Positions 18,274 to 27,944 of a stretch of DNA of 64,000 bases are shown piece by piece (the stretch's first letter is position 1; the number at the start of each line of letters is the position of its first letter). The translations under genes were made by a program, and so were the position numbers. The stretch lies in the NCBI RefSeq assembly GCF_040549045.1, contig NZ_JBEWTB010000002.1, positions 4,452,501 to 4,516,500 on the forward strand. Reading direction: 5' to 3'. Origin of the DNA: Endozoicomonas sp. NE40 (lineage in GTDB: Bacteria; Pseudomonadota; Gammaproteobacteria; Pseudomonadales; Endozoicomonadaceae). The notes below the pieces were generated by a model. It did no database searches and was not told the DNA's origin. It was given only the letters and a program-made list of their open reading frames with translations.

Positions 18274-20157
18274 ATGCAGTTATCTGTTTATCAAAGGCTG
18301 ACGCTGGGTTTCTTTCTCTCAGCTTCTATTGCCTTTTTTTCCTCAATAGCAGTAGCCAAACCCCTTCCCCCCTTGAGCCATTGCTCCCATGGGTTGTCCC
18401 GGTTTGACGAGCTGAAGTATCCGTCCAGCTTCAAACATTTTGATTACGTCAACCCCAATGCACCCAAGGGCGGTGAGATCAGCCTGTTTGTTCATGGAAC
18501 CTTTGACTCCCTGAATCCCTATTCAGCCAAAGGAATGACTCCGGCCCTTGCTCCATCCTATAACTACATGCGCTACGGCTTTTCCGAGTCGAATGAGCCC
18601 CTGATGATAGGAACAGGGCAGTACAGCCCGTCAGGGGATGAGATTCAGTCAGCCTATGGGTTAATTGCCAGTTCTGTTGAATACGCTGACGATAACCGCT
18701 GGATCATCTTCCATCTTCGCCCTGAAGCCCGCTTTCATGATGGCATACCGGTCACAGCAGACGATGTGGTGTTTTCTTATCAGGAACTTAGAGAGAAGGG
18801 ACACCCCCGTTACAGAGTGCAGTTAGAGCCCGTTAAGAAGGTAGAAAAACTCGACGATCACAAAGTCCGTTTCACCTTTGCACAGGCGGGAACACGATCA
18901 CAGCTGCTCAGGGTGGCAGAGCTTCCGGTACTGCCTCGTCACTACTGGAGCAAACATGATATCAGCAAGTCCACGCTGGAACCTGTATTGAACAGTGGGC
19001 CTTATAAAATTACAGCGGTTAAGCCGGGCGTGTCCGTGACATTCAGCCGGGTTAAGGATTACTGGGGCAGGGACTTGCCCGTTAATAAAGGGCGTTACAA
19101 TTTTGATAAAATTACCCTCTATTTCCATCGCGATTATCACATGGCTTTCGAATCGTTCAAGGCAGGCGGACATGACCTGCACCTTGAAGTGATTGCCAAA
19201 CACTGGAATACCGGTTACAACTTTCCAGCGGTTCGGGAAGGCAAAGTCAGGAAGAGATTGATTCCTCACCAGATGGCTTACGGCAGCTCGTTTATGTTTT
19301 TCAATACCCGCCGCAAGCCCTTCAACGACCGGCGGGTGCGACAGGCCATCAGCCTGATGTTTGATTTTGAATGGGTCAACAGGTCTATTTTCTACAGTGC
19401 CTATAAACGTTCACACAGTTATTTCCCTAATTCCCCCATGGCGTCAAAAGGCTTGCCGGACAAAGCTGAAATGCAATGGCTTGACCCCTGGAAAGAGAAG
19501 CTACCGCCTGAACTATTGACCCAGCCCTTTAAGCCCGCCCAGACTTCCGGAAACGGCTCCATCCGGCCTCAGCAGATACAGGCATTAGCATTGCTGAAAG
19601 AAGCAGGCTGGGAACTTAGGGGCAATACCCTCAGAAATCGGAAAACCGGAAAGCCCATGCGCTTTTCCTTTCTGGAACAGGGCGCGGGCTCAGAAACCTA
19701 TCTGCTACCGCTGAAAAGAAATCTGGAAACCATTGGTATTGAAATGAATCTGGTCCGGGCGGACGCTGCACAGTATATTCGCCAGGTCAGGGCGCATGAT
19801 TACGATATGGTACTGCGTATACTACCCCAGTCTCTGGCTCCGGATGCTGAGCTGTTTGATTATTTCCACTCAGAACGGGCTGATGCAGAAGGCAGCCATA
19901 ATTTAGCGGGCATAAAACATCCGGCCATTGATGCGTTACTGGAAAAAATACCCGAAGCCAGGAGCAGTGCTGAATTAAAATCGTTGACCAGAAGCCTTGA
20001 CCGTATCCTGCTCTGGCAACATTACGGTATTCCCAAGTGGTATTCTGACTCTATGCGAGTGGCGCACCGGGATGTGTTTGCCTGGCCAGAAAAGGCACCC
20101 ATTTACACAACGCCTTTCAGTACCTGGTGGCGGAAGGATTTGCCAGTTAAGAATTAA
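18274..20157 (+). CDS. Periplasmic oligopeptide-type solute-binding protein, YejA-like
   Basis: A 627-residue extracytoplasmic binding protein of family 5. Residues 1-28 form a signal peptide with hydrophobic GFFLSASIAFFSSIAVA. The mature protein has YPSSFKHFDYVNPNAPKGGE and FDSLNPYSAKG, characteristic of the YejA branch that binds peptides for an ABC importer. No permease or ATPase genes are adjacent, so it must work with a transporter encoded elsewhere or have a solitary role. Its last four bases overlap the end of the convergent xni gene. Confidence 0.88.
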   Translation: MQLSVYQRLTLGFFLSASIAFFSSIAVAKPLPPLSHCSHGLSRFDELKYPSSFKHFDYVNPNAPKGGEISLFVHGTFDSLNPYSAKGMTPALAPSYNYMRYGFSESNEPLMIGTGQYSPSGDEIQSAYGLIASSVEYADDNRWIIFHLRPEARFHDGIPVTADDVVFSYQELREKGHPRYRVQLEPVKKVEKLDDHKVRFTFAQAGTRSQLLRVAELPVLPRHYWSKHDISKSTLEPVLNSGPYKITAVKPGVSVTFSRVKDYWGRDLPVNKGRYNFDKITLYFHRDYHMAFESFKAGGHDLHLEVIAKHWNTGYNFPAVREGKVRKRLIPHQMAYGSSFMFFNTRRKPFNDRRVRQAISLMFDFEWVNRSIFYSAYKRSHSYFPNSPMASKGLPDKAEMQWLDPWKEKLPPELLTQPFKPAQTSGNGSIRPQQIQALALLKEAGWELRGNTLRNRKTGKPMRFSFLEQGAGSETYLLPLKRNLETIGIEMNLVRADAAQYIRQVRAHDYDMVLRILPQSLAPDAELFDYFHSERADAEGSHNLAGIKHPAIDALLEKIPEARSSAELKSLTRSLDRILLWQHYGIPKWYSDSMRVAHRDVFAWPEKAPIYTTPFSTWWRKDLPVKN

Positions 20158-20915
20158 CCAAAACGCAGATCTTTCAAGCGCACGCCCAGTTCCAGCCCGG
20201 TGGCCAGAGTGGCAAGCCGTTGTGACAGCAAAGCCTGCTCTTTTTGCACACAGACTTTTCCCGCAGCACCTTTTGATTCGCCCTGCTGAAAGACCTGTTC
20301 CAGCCCACCGAACTCCAGCATCAGCCTGGCTGCGCCCTGCTTGCCGACACCGCTGACACCGGGAATATCGCCATTCCCAGCCATTGCCCAGTAATCAACC
20401 AGTTGCTCCGGCCTGAACCCCAGCTGCCGGAAAACGGTTTCAGCATTATGATCCTGCTTCTGGAAATGGTCCCTCAGTCGTATTGACGGATCAGTGAGCA
20501 GCTGCTGGAAGCTTCGGTCCGTTGAGAGAATGGTGACGGCAACACCCGCCCCCATCGCCTTGCTGGCCATCGAGGCAATCACATCATCGGCTTCCAGACC
20601 TGAACGGCGAAAGGTCTTCACGCCCAGCTGTAAAAAGGCGTTATTAAAATCACCCAGACGGTTATTCAGGATGTCAGGCATGGGTTTGCGCTGACTTTTA
20701 TAGTCAGGATACAGCTCATGTCGCCAGGTGGGCGGGTTACCATCAAATACGACCAGCGCATGGGTTGGCTGGCTGTCGTGCAGCGCTCTTGACAGTGAGG
20801 AGATGGTTGAGGAAATGGCACCATCAACCTGACTGTTCTCATCGGGCGCTCTCACCGCCGCATGTATCCGGCGAATCAGGTTCAGGGCATCAATTAATAA
20901 CAGGTGAGGGCGCAT
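20154..20915 (-). CDS. xni: Xni/ExoIX flap endonuclease-like protein
   Basis: A 253-residue member of the 5'-3' exonuclease/FEN family (E. coli Xni 251). It has the N-terminal LLIDALNLIRR metal-binding Asp, the metal site LEADDVIASMA, and a helix-hairpin-helix with GVSGVGKQGAARLM for DNA binding. Family members of this type cleave 5' flaps and bind DNA but lack a polymerase partner domain. It is convergent with the YejA-like gene. The divergent metZ gene lies about 235 bases away. Confidence 0.92.
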   Translation of the reverse strand: MRPHLLLIDALNLIRRIHAAVRAPDENSQVDGAISSTISSLSRALHDSQPTHALVVFDGNPPTWRHELYPDYKSQRKPMPDILNNRLGDFNNAFLQLGVKTFRRSGLEADDVIASMASKAMGAGVAVTILSTDRSFQQLLTDPSIRLRDHFQKQDHNAETVFRQLGFRPEQLVDYWAMAGNGDIPGVSGVGKQGAARLMLEFGGLEQVFQQGESKGAAGKVCVQKEQALLSQRLATLATGLELGVRLKDLRFG

Positions 20916-21150
20916 GGCTCTGGTTCCAAACTATAGGTTTAGTCAGTGTTCAGAAATCAGAAAAGTTTAACACATTACAGGTTGTTACAAGTTGATAGTG
21001 GGTTGTCGGAATCTACGTAATTCAGGCTGTTAATATCGCAGCAATTTGGTTATGTTAACCATCCTTCGCTTTTGCGAACGGGCTGGTGCGACGGGTCTTT
21101 TCTCAAGTATCTCACAGCACGAGCTGTCAGCTCAGACGTCAGGAAATTTC

Positions 21151-22344
21151 ATGAAAGATAACGACAATATGACATCGGATTGGGCCTTTGAAACTCAGGC
21201 TATTCGTACAGGATCTATTCGCAGTGGGGAAAGGGAACACAGTGAGGCGATTTATCTGACCTCCAGTTTTGCCTATGAAAGTGCTGAACAGGCGCAGGCC
21301 GTTTTTGCCGGTGATCAGGAAGGGAATGTTTATTCCCGCTATACCAACCCGTCCGTCAAAATGTTTGAAGACCGTATGGCTGCCCTGGAAGGGGGAGAGA
21401 TGGCCTGCGCTTCCTCTTCGGGCATGGCAGCGATTCTGGGCATGTGTATGGGGCTGTTGAAAGCTGGCGACCATGTCATCTGTTCCCGCAGTGTATTTGG
21501 AACCACCTTTACGGTTTTTGCTAAATACCTCGATAAGTTCGGTGTCAAAACCACTTTTGTTGATTTCACGGACTATAAGCAGTGGCGAGATGCCGTACAG
21601 CCAGAGACTAAGCTGCTGTTTCTGGAAACACCCTCCAATCCCCGGGGTGAAGTGGTGGATTTGGAAGTGATAGCAGGCATCGCCCATGACAATGGTGCTT
21701 TATTGATGGTCGACAACTGTTTCTGCACACCGGCTCTGCAGCAGCCATTAAAACTGGGAGCTGATATTGTTGTGCATTCCGCCACCAAATACATTGATGG
21801 GCAGGGTCGCTGTATGGGAGGCGTTGCTGTAGGTAAGGCGGAACTGATTGAGGAAATGCATCTGTGGCAACGGGCGGCGGGTGCCTGCCTCAGCCCGTTC
21901 AATGCCTGGAATTTTTACAAAGGGCTGGAAACCCTCAGCCTGCGTATGGACGCACACTGTTGCAATGCTATGGCACTGGCAGAATGGCTTGATAAGCATC
22001 CTGCTGTTGAAGTGGTTCATTATTCAGGTTTGCCATCCCATCCCGGACATGAGCTGGCTAAACGACAACAGAAAGCTTTTGGTGGCGTACTGGCCTTTGA
22101 AGTCAAGGGCGGACGCAAAGAAGCCTGGACGGTTATTGATCAGGTTCAGATCATGTCCCGCACTGCCAACCTGGGCGATACCCGAACCACCATTACCCAC
22201 CCGGATACGACTACTCACTGTCGCCTGTCTGATGAAGACAAGGCTCGCTCCGGCATTACCGAAAACCTGGTGCGAATTGCCGTTGGCCTGGAAAATATTG
22301 AAGATCTGAAACGTGATCTTGAAAGGGGGTTAAGCCAGCTTTAA
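21151..22344 (+). CDS. metZ: O-succinylhomoserine sulfhydrylase
   Basis: A PLP enzyme that makes homocysteine from O-succinylhomoserine and sulfide in methionine synthesis. The start is ATG 21151, with AGGA 6 bases upstream, giving 397 residues; an open frame continues 35 codons further upstream but is not family-like. NVYSRYTNPSVK, SRSVFGTTF, VDNCFCTPALQQPL and HSATKYIDGQGRCMGG (PLP-binding Lys) identify the MetZ group. NLGDTRTTITHPDTTTH near the C-terminus is also typical. A palindrome, GAGCTG-T-CAGCTC, lies at 21121-21133 just before the gene; its role is unknown. Confidence 0.93.
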   Translation: MKDNDNMTSDWAFETQAIRTGSIRSGEREHSEAIYLTSSFAYESAEQAQAVFAGDQEGNVYSRYTNPSVKMFEDRMAALEGGEMACASSSGMAAILGMCMGLLKAGDHVICSRSVFGTTFTVFAKYLDKFGVKTTFVDFTDYKQWRDAVQPETKLLFLETPSNPRGEVVDLEVIAGIAHDNGALLMVDNCFCTPALQQPLKLGADIVVHSATKYIDGQGRCMGGVAVGKAELIEEMHLWQRAAGACLSPFNAWNFYKGLETLSLRMDAHCCNAMALAEWLDKHPAVEVVHYSGLPSHPGHELAKRQQKAFGGVLAFEVKGGRKEAWTVIDQVQIMSRTANLGDTRTTITHPDTTTHCRLSDEDKARSGITENLVRIAVGLENIEDLKRDLERGLSQL

Positions 22345-22432
22345 TCTGAAAAAATTTTCACGCTGAATAGCACCTGCCGATATAAACAGGCAGGTCTGCC
22401 CCCTAACCTCCAATAACAACAGGTTCACTTGA

Positions 22433-23332
22433 ATGAATGAGTTGCACCAGTGCGTTCATGGTCTTAATGATCTGATTAAGGGTAAGGGGCATGAAGTGCG
22501 ACTGGCAGTCTGTTGTCTTCTGTCCGGAGGACACCTGCTGGTGGAAGACCTGCCCGGTATGGGCAAAACCACTCTGGCTCATGGGCTGGCAAGGGTGATG
22601 GGGCTGGATTACCAGCGCATTCAGTTCACCAGTGACCTGCTGCCTGCGGATATCATTGGCGTGTCCGTCTATGAAAAACAGACCGGTTCCTTTCGTTTTC
22701 ATAAAGGACCGGTATTTTCCCAGCTGATCCTTGCTGACGAGATCAACCGCGCGTCCCCCCGGACCCAGAGTGCCTTGCTGGAAGCCATGGAGGAGCGGCA
22801 GGTGACGGTTGAGGGGCAAACTCTGACACTGCCATCGCCTTTTTTTGTTATAGCGACTCAGAACCCCACTGCACAGGAAGGCACCTTTGCCTTGCCGGAG
22901 TCACAACTGGATCGTTTTTTAATGCGCATACAGTTGGGCTACCCGGATAAAGAGTCAGAACTGTCCCTGCTGAAGGGTGAAGCAGGCCGCAGCCGGCTGC
23001 ATGAATGCCAGCAGGTACTCTCGCCGTCGACCCTGAAGAGTGGACAGCTTCAGGTTGAAGCGGTTCATGCCAGTGACCATTTTCTGAAGTACCTGCTCAG
23101 AGTGGTCACCGCTACCCGTCTTTCCAGTGATTTTGTCACCGGTTTATCGCCTCGTGCCAGTCTGTCGCTGTTACAGGCCAGCAAAGCCTGGGCGTTATTG
23201 CACGACAGAGATTATGTGATACCGGAAGACCTGCAAGCTGTTTTCACCGCCGTGGCTGAGCATCGACTGCTAAGTCGTGGTGCCGGGCTGTCAGCAAAAG
23301 AGCTGTTAGCCACTGTTGATGTCACGGACTGA
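22433..23332 (+). CDS. MoxR-type AAA+ ATPase
   Basis: A 299-residue AAA+ chaperone-like ATPase. Walker A reads DLPGMGKTTL at residues 39-48, Walker B is LADEINRASPRTQSALLEAM, and ATQNPTAQEGTFALPESQLD gives the sensor region. In bacteria this family acts with a DUF58 protein and a membrane transglutaminase; those genes follow directly here. The complex is thought to mature or remodel envelope or periplasmic proteins, but the target is not known. The upstream 88 bases contain a hairpin at 22372-22395 without a T-run. Confidence 0.92.
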   Translation: MNELHQCVHGLNDLIKGKGHEVRLAVCCLLSGGHLLVEDLPGMGKTTLAHGLARVMGLDYQRIQFTSDLLPADIIGVSVYEKQTGSFRFHKGPVFSQLILADEINRASPRTQSALLEAMEERQVTVEGQTLTLPSPFFVIATQNPTAQEGTFALPESQLDRFLMRIQLGYPDKESELSLLKGEAGRSRLHECQQVLSPSTLKSGQLQVEAVHASDHFLKYLLRVVTATRLSSDFVTGLSPRASLSLLQASKAWALLHDRDYVIPEDLQAVFTAVAEHRLLSRGAGLSAKELLATVDVTD

Positions 23333-23343
23333 GGTGATCTGCC

Positions 23344-24339
23344 ATGGCAGGCTTGCAATCATTGAAGCAGAAAGCACGACAGCTGGTTCTGGGCAACATC
23401 GCCCCGGCTCGACAGGTGACGTTAAACCAGCGACGTATTTACATCCTGCCCGGCATTGCCGGAATACTCTGGTTGCTGGTGGCTTTCCTGCTGTTCCTGA
23501 TGGCGGTGAATTATGCCAACAGCCTTGCTTTTGCCATGTCGTTTTTTATGGTCAGCCTGTTTATGCTGGCGATATTACATACCTGGCGAAACCTGGCGGG
23601 ACTGACCATCCGAAGCCTTGGTGGTGACCCTGCCCACGTTGGACAGCCTGTGCGGGTAAAGCTTGAGATAGACGGCCATAATCGTGAACGCATTGCCATC
23701 AAAGTGGGCTGGCCGGACCATGAAAACCTGAATGTCGATACTCTGGACTCAACGCAGATCGACTTACGTATTACGGGACAGAAGCGCGGGTGGCTATCCC
23801 CGGGCCTGTTACGAATTGAAAGCCTGTATCCTCTCGGACTGTGCAAAACCTGGAGCTGGCTCTCCCTGGAAACAGGGGTGCTTGTTTATCCGGCGATTGA
23901 TGATCGCCTGCCTCTGCCATTAAGTCAGAATGCTAATGGCACTCAGACGGGGGCCATAATGCTCGGGCAGGAGGAGTTTGCCGGTGTTCGTCGCTATCAG
24001 GCCGGTGATTCCAGCGGCCATGTTGACTGGAAAGGCTTTGCCCGCCGGCACGAATTAAACACGAAAATTTTCGACCAGCCGGTTGGGCTGGATTGCATGT
24101 TGTCACTGAATGATACGCCGGGTCATGAACTGGAAGATAAACTCCCGGTACTCACTGCCTGGTGCCTGCGATGTGAACGACAGAAGCGGCCTTATGGCCT
24201 GTCTCTTCCGGGAGTCAGCATCAGTCCTGGCATGGGGCAGCGGCATTTGAGTGAGTGTCTCCAGTCTTTAGCCCTGTTTCAGGTTAAGAGCTTTCAGGTT
24301 GAGAGCTTTCAGATTCAAACGGATGCTGAACATGCCTGA
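23344..24339 (+). CDS. DUF58 domain protein
   Basis: A 331-residue membrane-anchored protein with two adjacent N-terminal hydrophobic segments (about residues 37-80, AGILWLLVAFLLFLMAV and onward). A cytoplasmic vWA-like domain follows, with GQEEFAGVRRYQAGDS, VDWKGFARR and LNTKIFDQP, the core DUF58 motif. It is the usual partner of MoxR ATPases. The C-terminus holds a short internal repeat, FQVKSFQVESFQIQ, encoded by near-identical 15-base units at about 24280-24317. The stop overlaps the start of the transglutaminase gene. Confidence 0.9.
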   Translation: MAGLQSLKQKARQLVLGNIAPARQVTLNQRRIYILPGIAGILWLLVAFLLFLMAVNYANSLAFAMSFFMVSLFMLAILHTWRNLAGLTIRSLGGDPAHVGQPVRVKLEIDGHNRERIAIKVGWPDHENLNVDTLDSTQIDLRITGQKRGWLSPGLLRIESLYPLGLCKTWSWLSLETGVLVYPAIDDRLPLPLSQNANGTQTGAIMLGQEEFAGVRRYQAGDSSGHVDWKGFARRHELNTKIFDQPVGLDCMLSLNDTPGHELEDKLPVLTAWCLRCERQKRPYGLSLPGVSISPGMGQRHLSECLQSLALFQVKSFQVESFQIQTDAEHA

Positions 24340-26356
24340 CACTCACCAACTGGAAGAAGGCATCAGTCGTACGTCAGTGATCTGGTTGCTGGTGGCTCAG
24401 GTGATGGTGTTACTGCCATTGCGATCGGTTCTGCCTGTGCCGCTGCTCGCCATTGCTTTACTCAGTGTGATATGGCGTCTGACATTGTGGTATGGGCGAT
24501 CTTTCTGGCCACCGCTCTGGCTGCGCGCTGTGCTGATAGTCATGGCACTGGGGACGGTTGTAATCAGCTTTCAGCCATTATTGACACTGGAGTCGATGGT
24601 ATCGGTCCTGGCTGTTGCCTATTCATTAAAACTGCTGGAAATGCGCTACCGGCGGGATGCCCTTGTGGTCGTCTATATTGGTTTTTTTGTTGTCACCACC
24701 AGTGTCCTGTTTTCCCAGAGCTTGCTGCAGGCTGCCTGGCTGGTTCTGTGCCTGGTGGTACTAATTGCGGCTCAACAGGGGCTATACCGACGAACGGATT
24801 TTTTACCGGTTGCCAGCAGCCTGCGTTATGGTCTTGTACTGGTGTTGCAGGCGGTGCCATTAACCGTCGTTCTGTTTATTCTTGTGCCTCGCCTGGATCC
24901 ATTATGGTCTGTTCCTCAGCCTGATTACAGCGCAACAACAGGTGTTAGTGATCGTATGGCTCCGGGAGATATAGCCCGTTTGAGCCAGTCCGACGAACTG
25001 GCTTTCAGGGCTGTTTTCGATGGCAGCCTTCCCCCGGCCACTGAACGTTACTGGCGAATGGTGGTGATGGACCAGTTTGACGGGAAAAGCTGGTATCAGT
25101 CGTCAACCACCGATCTGGCCAGCAAGGGCATCGCAGTGACTGAATGGCAGCAGGATCAACGCCAGCCTGCTGACTGGTGGTTACAGCAGCCCAACGGCTA
25201 TCGTTACGAAATTCTGCTGGAGGCAACCGGCTTTCCCTGGCTGGTGACCATGGGACCGGCAGCAGAGAGTCAGGGACGATTTCTGCTGTTGCGAACCATG
25301 CGACTGGAAGCGGGAAGCCGGCTCTATGAACGTCAGGTGTATTCTGTTTCCGGCAGTAGCCCGGTGTTTACGGACGACTTGCCAGACTGGCTGCGGAAGC
25401 TGAATTTGCAACTGCCCAGGGGAAACCCTCAGGCTCGGCGAACGGCGCGACGATGGATGCTGCAGGCAAAAGGGCAGCCGGAACAGCTGGCTATGCGCAT
25501 TATGCGTTTTTTTCAGGAGCAGGGGTTTGTTTATACCCTGTCACCTCCGTTAATGGCGGGGGAGAGTATCGACCGTTTTTTGTTTTCTGAACAGCAGGGG
25601 TTTTGTGCGCATTATGCGGGTGCATTTGTCTTTATGATGCGGTCGGCGGGTGTGCCTGCCAGAGTGGTGTCCGGTTATCAGGGCGGGGAACTTAAGCCTG
25701 AACAAAACATGATTCAGGTTCGTCAGTTTGATGCCCACGCCTGGGCGGAAATATGGGTCAGAGGCAAAGGCTGGGTGCGTTATGACCCTACGACGGCTAT
25801 TGCACCGGAACGCATTTCAGCGGATTTGCAGACTGCACTGGGACTTGAAGGCGGCTTCCTTAATGAGAAACCACTGTCATTACTTCGTTACCGTCAGGTG
25901 CCTCTGCTGAACCAGTTCAGATTGTTTTATGAGAACCTTGAATATCGCTGGCAGCGTACGGTCATTGATTATCAGCGAGAACAGCAGCAGGCTTTACTGA
26001 AGCAATGGCTTGGGGCGGATCAGCTGCAATGGAGACAAACCACTTTACTGGTGGTGGTTGTATTAATGGTACTTGGGGGGAGTAGCCTGCTGCTGTTATA
26101 CCGGCGTGATAAGAAAGATGAACTGAGTCGTTTATATAGCCGTTTTCTTGGCAAGCTTCGGCGGTCAGGGGTTCAGTTACAGGATGGCGAAGGGGAGTTG
26201 AGCCTGGCAAGGCGTATAGAAACAGAACATCCTGAACTGTCAGACGCAGTATGGGCATTTATAAGGGAATATATTCAATGTCGGTATGCCAGTCATAAAA
26301 CGGTTGAGGCCAGGCAGATAAAAAGCCTGAAGATCAGGCTGAACTCGGTTCGCTAG
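24332..26356 (+). CDS. Membrane transglutaminase, TgpA-like
   Basis: A 674-residue inner-membrane protein with about six N-terminal helices (DUF3488), a periplasmic transglutaminase domain, one more membrane helix (TLLVVVVLMVLGG) and a DUF4129-like cytoplasmic tail. The Cys-His-Asp triad is visible in QGFCAHYAG, QFDAHAWAEIW and WVRYDPTTA. ATG 24332 was chosen; ATG 24323 is an alternative. It forms the third gene of the MoxR/DUF58/TgpA operon. Family members such as P. aeruginosa TgpA are essential for growth, but the substrate is unknown. The 3' end overlaps the convergent macro-domain gene by 23 bases. Confidence 0.9.
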   Translation: MPDTHQLEEGISRTSVIWLLVAQVMVLLPLRSVLPVPLLAIALLSVIWRLTLWYGRSFWPPLWLRAVLIVMALGTVVISFQPLLTLESMVSVLAVAYSLKLLEMRYRRDALVVVYIGFFVVTTSVLFSQSLLQAAWLVLCLVVLIAAQQGLYRRTDFLPVASSLRYGLVLVLQAVPLTVVLFILVPRLDPLWSVPQPDYSATTGVSDRMAPGDIARLSQSDELAFRAVFDGSLPPATERYWRMVVMDQFDGKSWYQSSTTDLASKGIAVTEWQQDQRQPADWWLQQPNGYRYEILLEATGFPWLVTMGPAAESQGRFLLLRTMRLEAGSRLYERQVYSVSGSSPVFTDDLPDWLRKLNLQLPRGNPQARRTARRWMLQAKGQPEQLAMRIMRFFQEQGFVYTLSPPLMAGESIDRFLFSEQQGFCAHYAGAFVFMMRSAGVPARVVSGYQGGELKPEQNMIQVRQFDAHAWAEIWVRGKGWVRYDPTTAIAPERISADLQTALGLEGGFLNEKPLSLLRYRQVPLLNQFRLFYENLEYRWQRTVIDYQREQQQALLKQWLGADQLQWRQTTLLVVVVLMVLGGSSLLLLYRRDKKDELSRLYSRFLGKLRRSGVQLQDGEGELSLARRIETEHPELSDAVWAFIREYIQCRYASHKTVEARQIKSLKIRLNSVR

Positions 26357-27944
26357 CTAACGGTTGATTGTAATAAGGTCTAAGTTTGTCATTCAGGTCG
26401 TTGATAAATTTGCGTGCCAGCGCCAGTTCGTCCGAACTTAAATGAAGAGAGTTCGCATCCAAATTATCTTCAGCCGTATCCAGATAATCGATAAGCCGGT
26501 CACTGTCTTTTCCGGGGTCCTGCCCATCTTTGATCAATTCAATAAGGCGATCCACTTCTTCCGTCAGCCACTGCATCCGGGCAGCAATCGGCATGCCGTC
26601 TTTGACAGGCAGTATCCCGTCAAGAGCCTGTTCCAACTGTCGTTTGATAATAAGGGGGGAATGAGTGGTAGGGCGGAGGCGGGCCTGGCTTGCCGGTGTG
26701 TCCATATTGAGCTGCTGGTGCTCTACACGAAGCTGTTCCCCAATAGCGTTTTCAGGGAATACCAGATATATCCTGGGAGGCTCAGGTTTTGTGTCGGGGT
26801 GATTCAGGTAGTACTGAATGGCCATGTGGGCGATCTGAGCTTCGCTGTTTACCGGCAGGTTCATATAACGGCTGAGAATGGGTATGGCGATACTCACTGA
26901 CCCCTGATTATGAGCCTCCCTGATAGCACTGACATAAGCATTAAACAGTCGGGCTGTTGGCTGGCTGTCCCATTGCTCAGGCAGAATGGTGTGGACAATC
27001 TGTTTAAAGCCCAGCTCCGATACTTTACCGGCAGCGGTTATCATGGAATGACCGGATTCCAGTGTCTGTAGCTGATCAAGAAGCCCGCGCTGGTTAAGGG
27101 CTGGTTCTCTGTCGGCCAGTGTTTCAAGAGTCGGGGTGGTTCGGCGCTGTTCAGAACGATGGGGGCAGACAATAGTATCAATGCCTGGATGGACCTTATG
27201 GTTGATTCTGGTAATGTCGCCGCTGAACAGATTGACCTGACCATTTCTGAAGCTCAGTACCGATAAGGCCGCAGAGGGCTTGGCAACAGGCGTGGGCGAG
27301 GCATTGCGATGCTTCAGCTTTGTACCAGTGGGAAGAGTACTGGACCCGGGCTGTGGCATATAGGGCGTTGTATTGGCGATAGCCCGGTATCGACGTCGGT
27401 AGATAGAAAAATTTTGAATCCCCTGAGTCTCCAGGCTTTGTTCAATGAAGGTTTCTACCGACAGCCAGTCCCTGCTGTCGACGAGGGTTTTAAGCTGGTT
27501 CATCTGTTTCATCAACGGAAGGTTCTGGTCACTGTAACCCTTCATTTTGACTTTAAAAGCTTCACTGGCTATTTCCGATGCCAGCTGTTGCAGTGATGCA
27601 GTGTTTTTAGCTGATGGTCTGGTTTTTTGCCGTTTAAGAGCAGGGGGGGAAGAGGCTATCAAGGGATCGTGGTGGCTGGTATCGCGCTCTCTGATATCAG
27701 GAGGGCTGCTCCAGTCTGGCGTACTTTTGAGGGAACGTCCGACATGGCTGGAGAGAACCCGAACAGGCTTGTCTTTAAACCACCCCTTAAATGATTTTTT
27801 CAACCACTCTTTGATGGTCTGTAACCTTGGGCGGGTTTTGGTACCAGACAGGGGGTTCATAGTGTTTTCAGGTGATCGTTCAGTCCTTGATATACCTAAA
27901 GTATAAGCCGCTGTATAACCGTCACCGTTCTGGGCGGGCGACAT
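26334..27944 (-). CDS. Macro-domain-like protein of unknown role
   Basis: A 536-residue protein of no named family. Residues 228-400 resemble a macro (ADP-ribose-binding) domain: VNLFSGDITRI followed by DTIVCP, then GHSMITAAGKVSELGFKQIVH and VSIAIPILSRYMNLPVNSEA. The usual G-G-G substrate loop is missing or altered, so catalytic activity is doubtful. The N-terminal 200 residues are basic and low-complexity, with LKRQKTR as a possible nuclear-localisation-like cluster; the C-terminus is helical. The start is uncertain: ATG 27944 overlaps the thioesterase gene by 23 bases, while ATG 27860 gives 508 residues; neither has a clear ribosome binding site. No secretion signal is visible. Confidence 0.6.
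   Translation of the reverse strand: MSPAQNGDGYTAAYTLGISRTERSPENTMNPLSGTKTRPRLQTIKEWLKKSFKGWFKDKPVRVLSSHVGRSLKSTPDWSSPPDIRERDTSHHDPLIASSPPALKRQKTRPSAKNTASLQQLASEIASEAFKVKMKGYSDQNLPLMKQMNQLKTLVDSRDWLSVETFIEQSLETQGIQNFSIYRRRYRAIANTTPYMPQPGSSTLPTGTKLKHRNASPTPVAKPSAALSVLSFRNGQVNLFSGDITRINHKVHPGIDTIVCPHRSEQRRTTPTLETLADREPALNQRGLLDQLQTLESGHSMITAAGKVSELGFKQIVHTILPEQWDSQPTARLFNAYVSAIREAHNQGSVSIAIPILSRYMNLPVNSEAQIAHMAIQYYLNHPDTKPEPPRIYLVFPENAIGEQLRVEHQQLNMDTPASQARLRPTTHSPLIIKRQLEQALDGILPVKDGMPIAARMQWLTEEVDRLIELIKDGQDPGKDSDRLIDYLDTAEDNLDANSLHLSSDELALARKFINDLNDKLRPYYNQPLASEPSSA

Noticed and set aside
21135..21142. MetJ-like box AGACGTCA before metZ
   Set aside because: Only one 8-mer matches (7 of 8). 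MetJ needs at least two tandem boxes and the neighbouring 8-mers do not match.
22372..22395. Hairpin ACCTGCC/GGCAGGT after metZ
   Set aside because: No T-run follows, so it is not called as a terminator; it may only be an mRNA-end structure.
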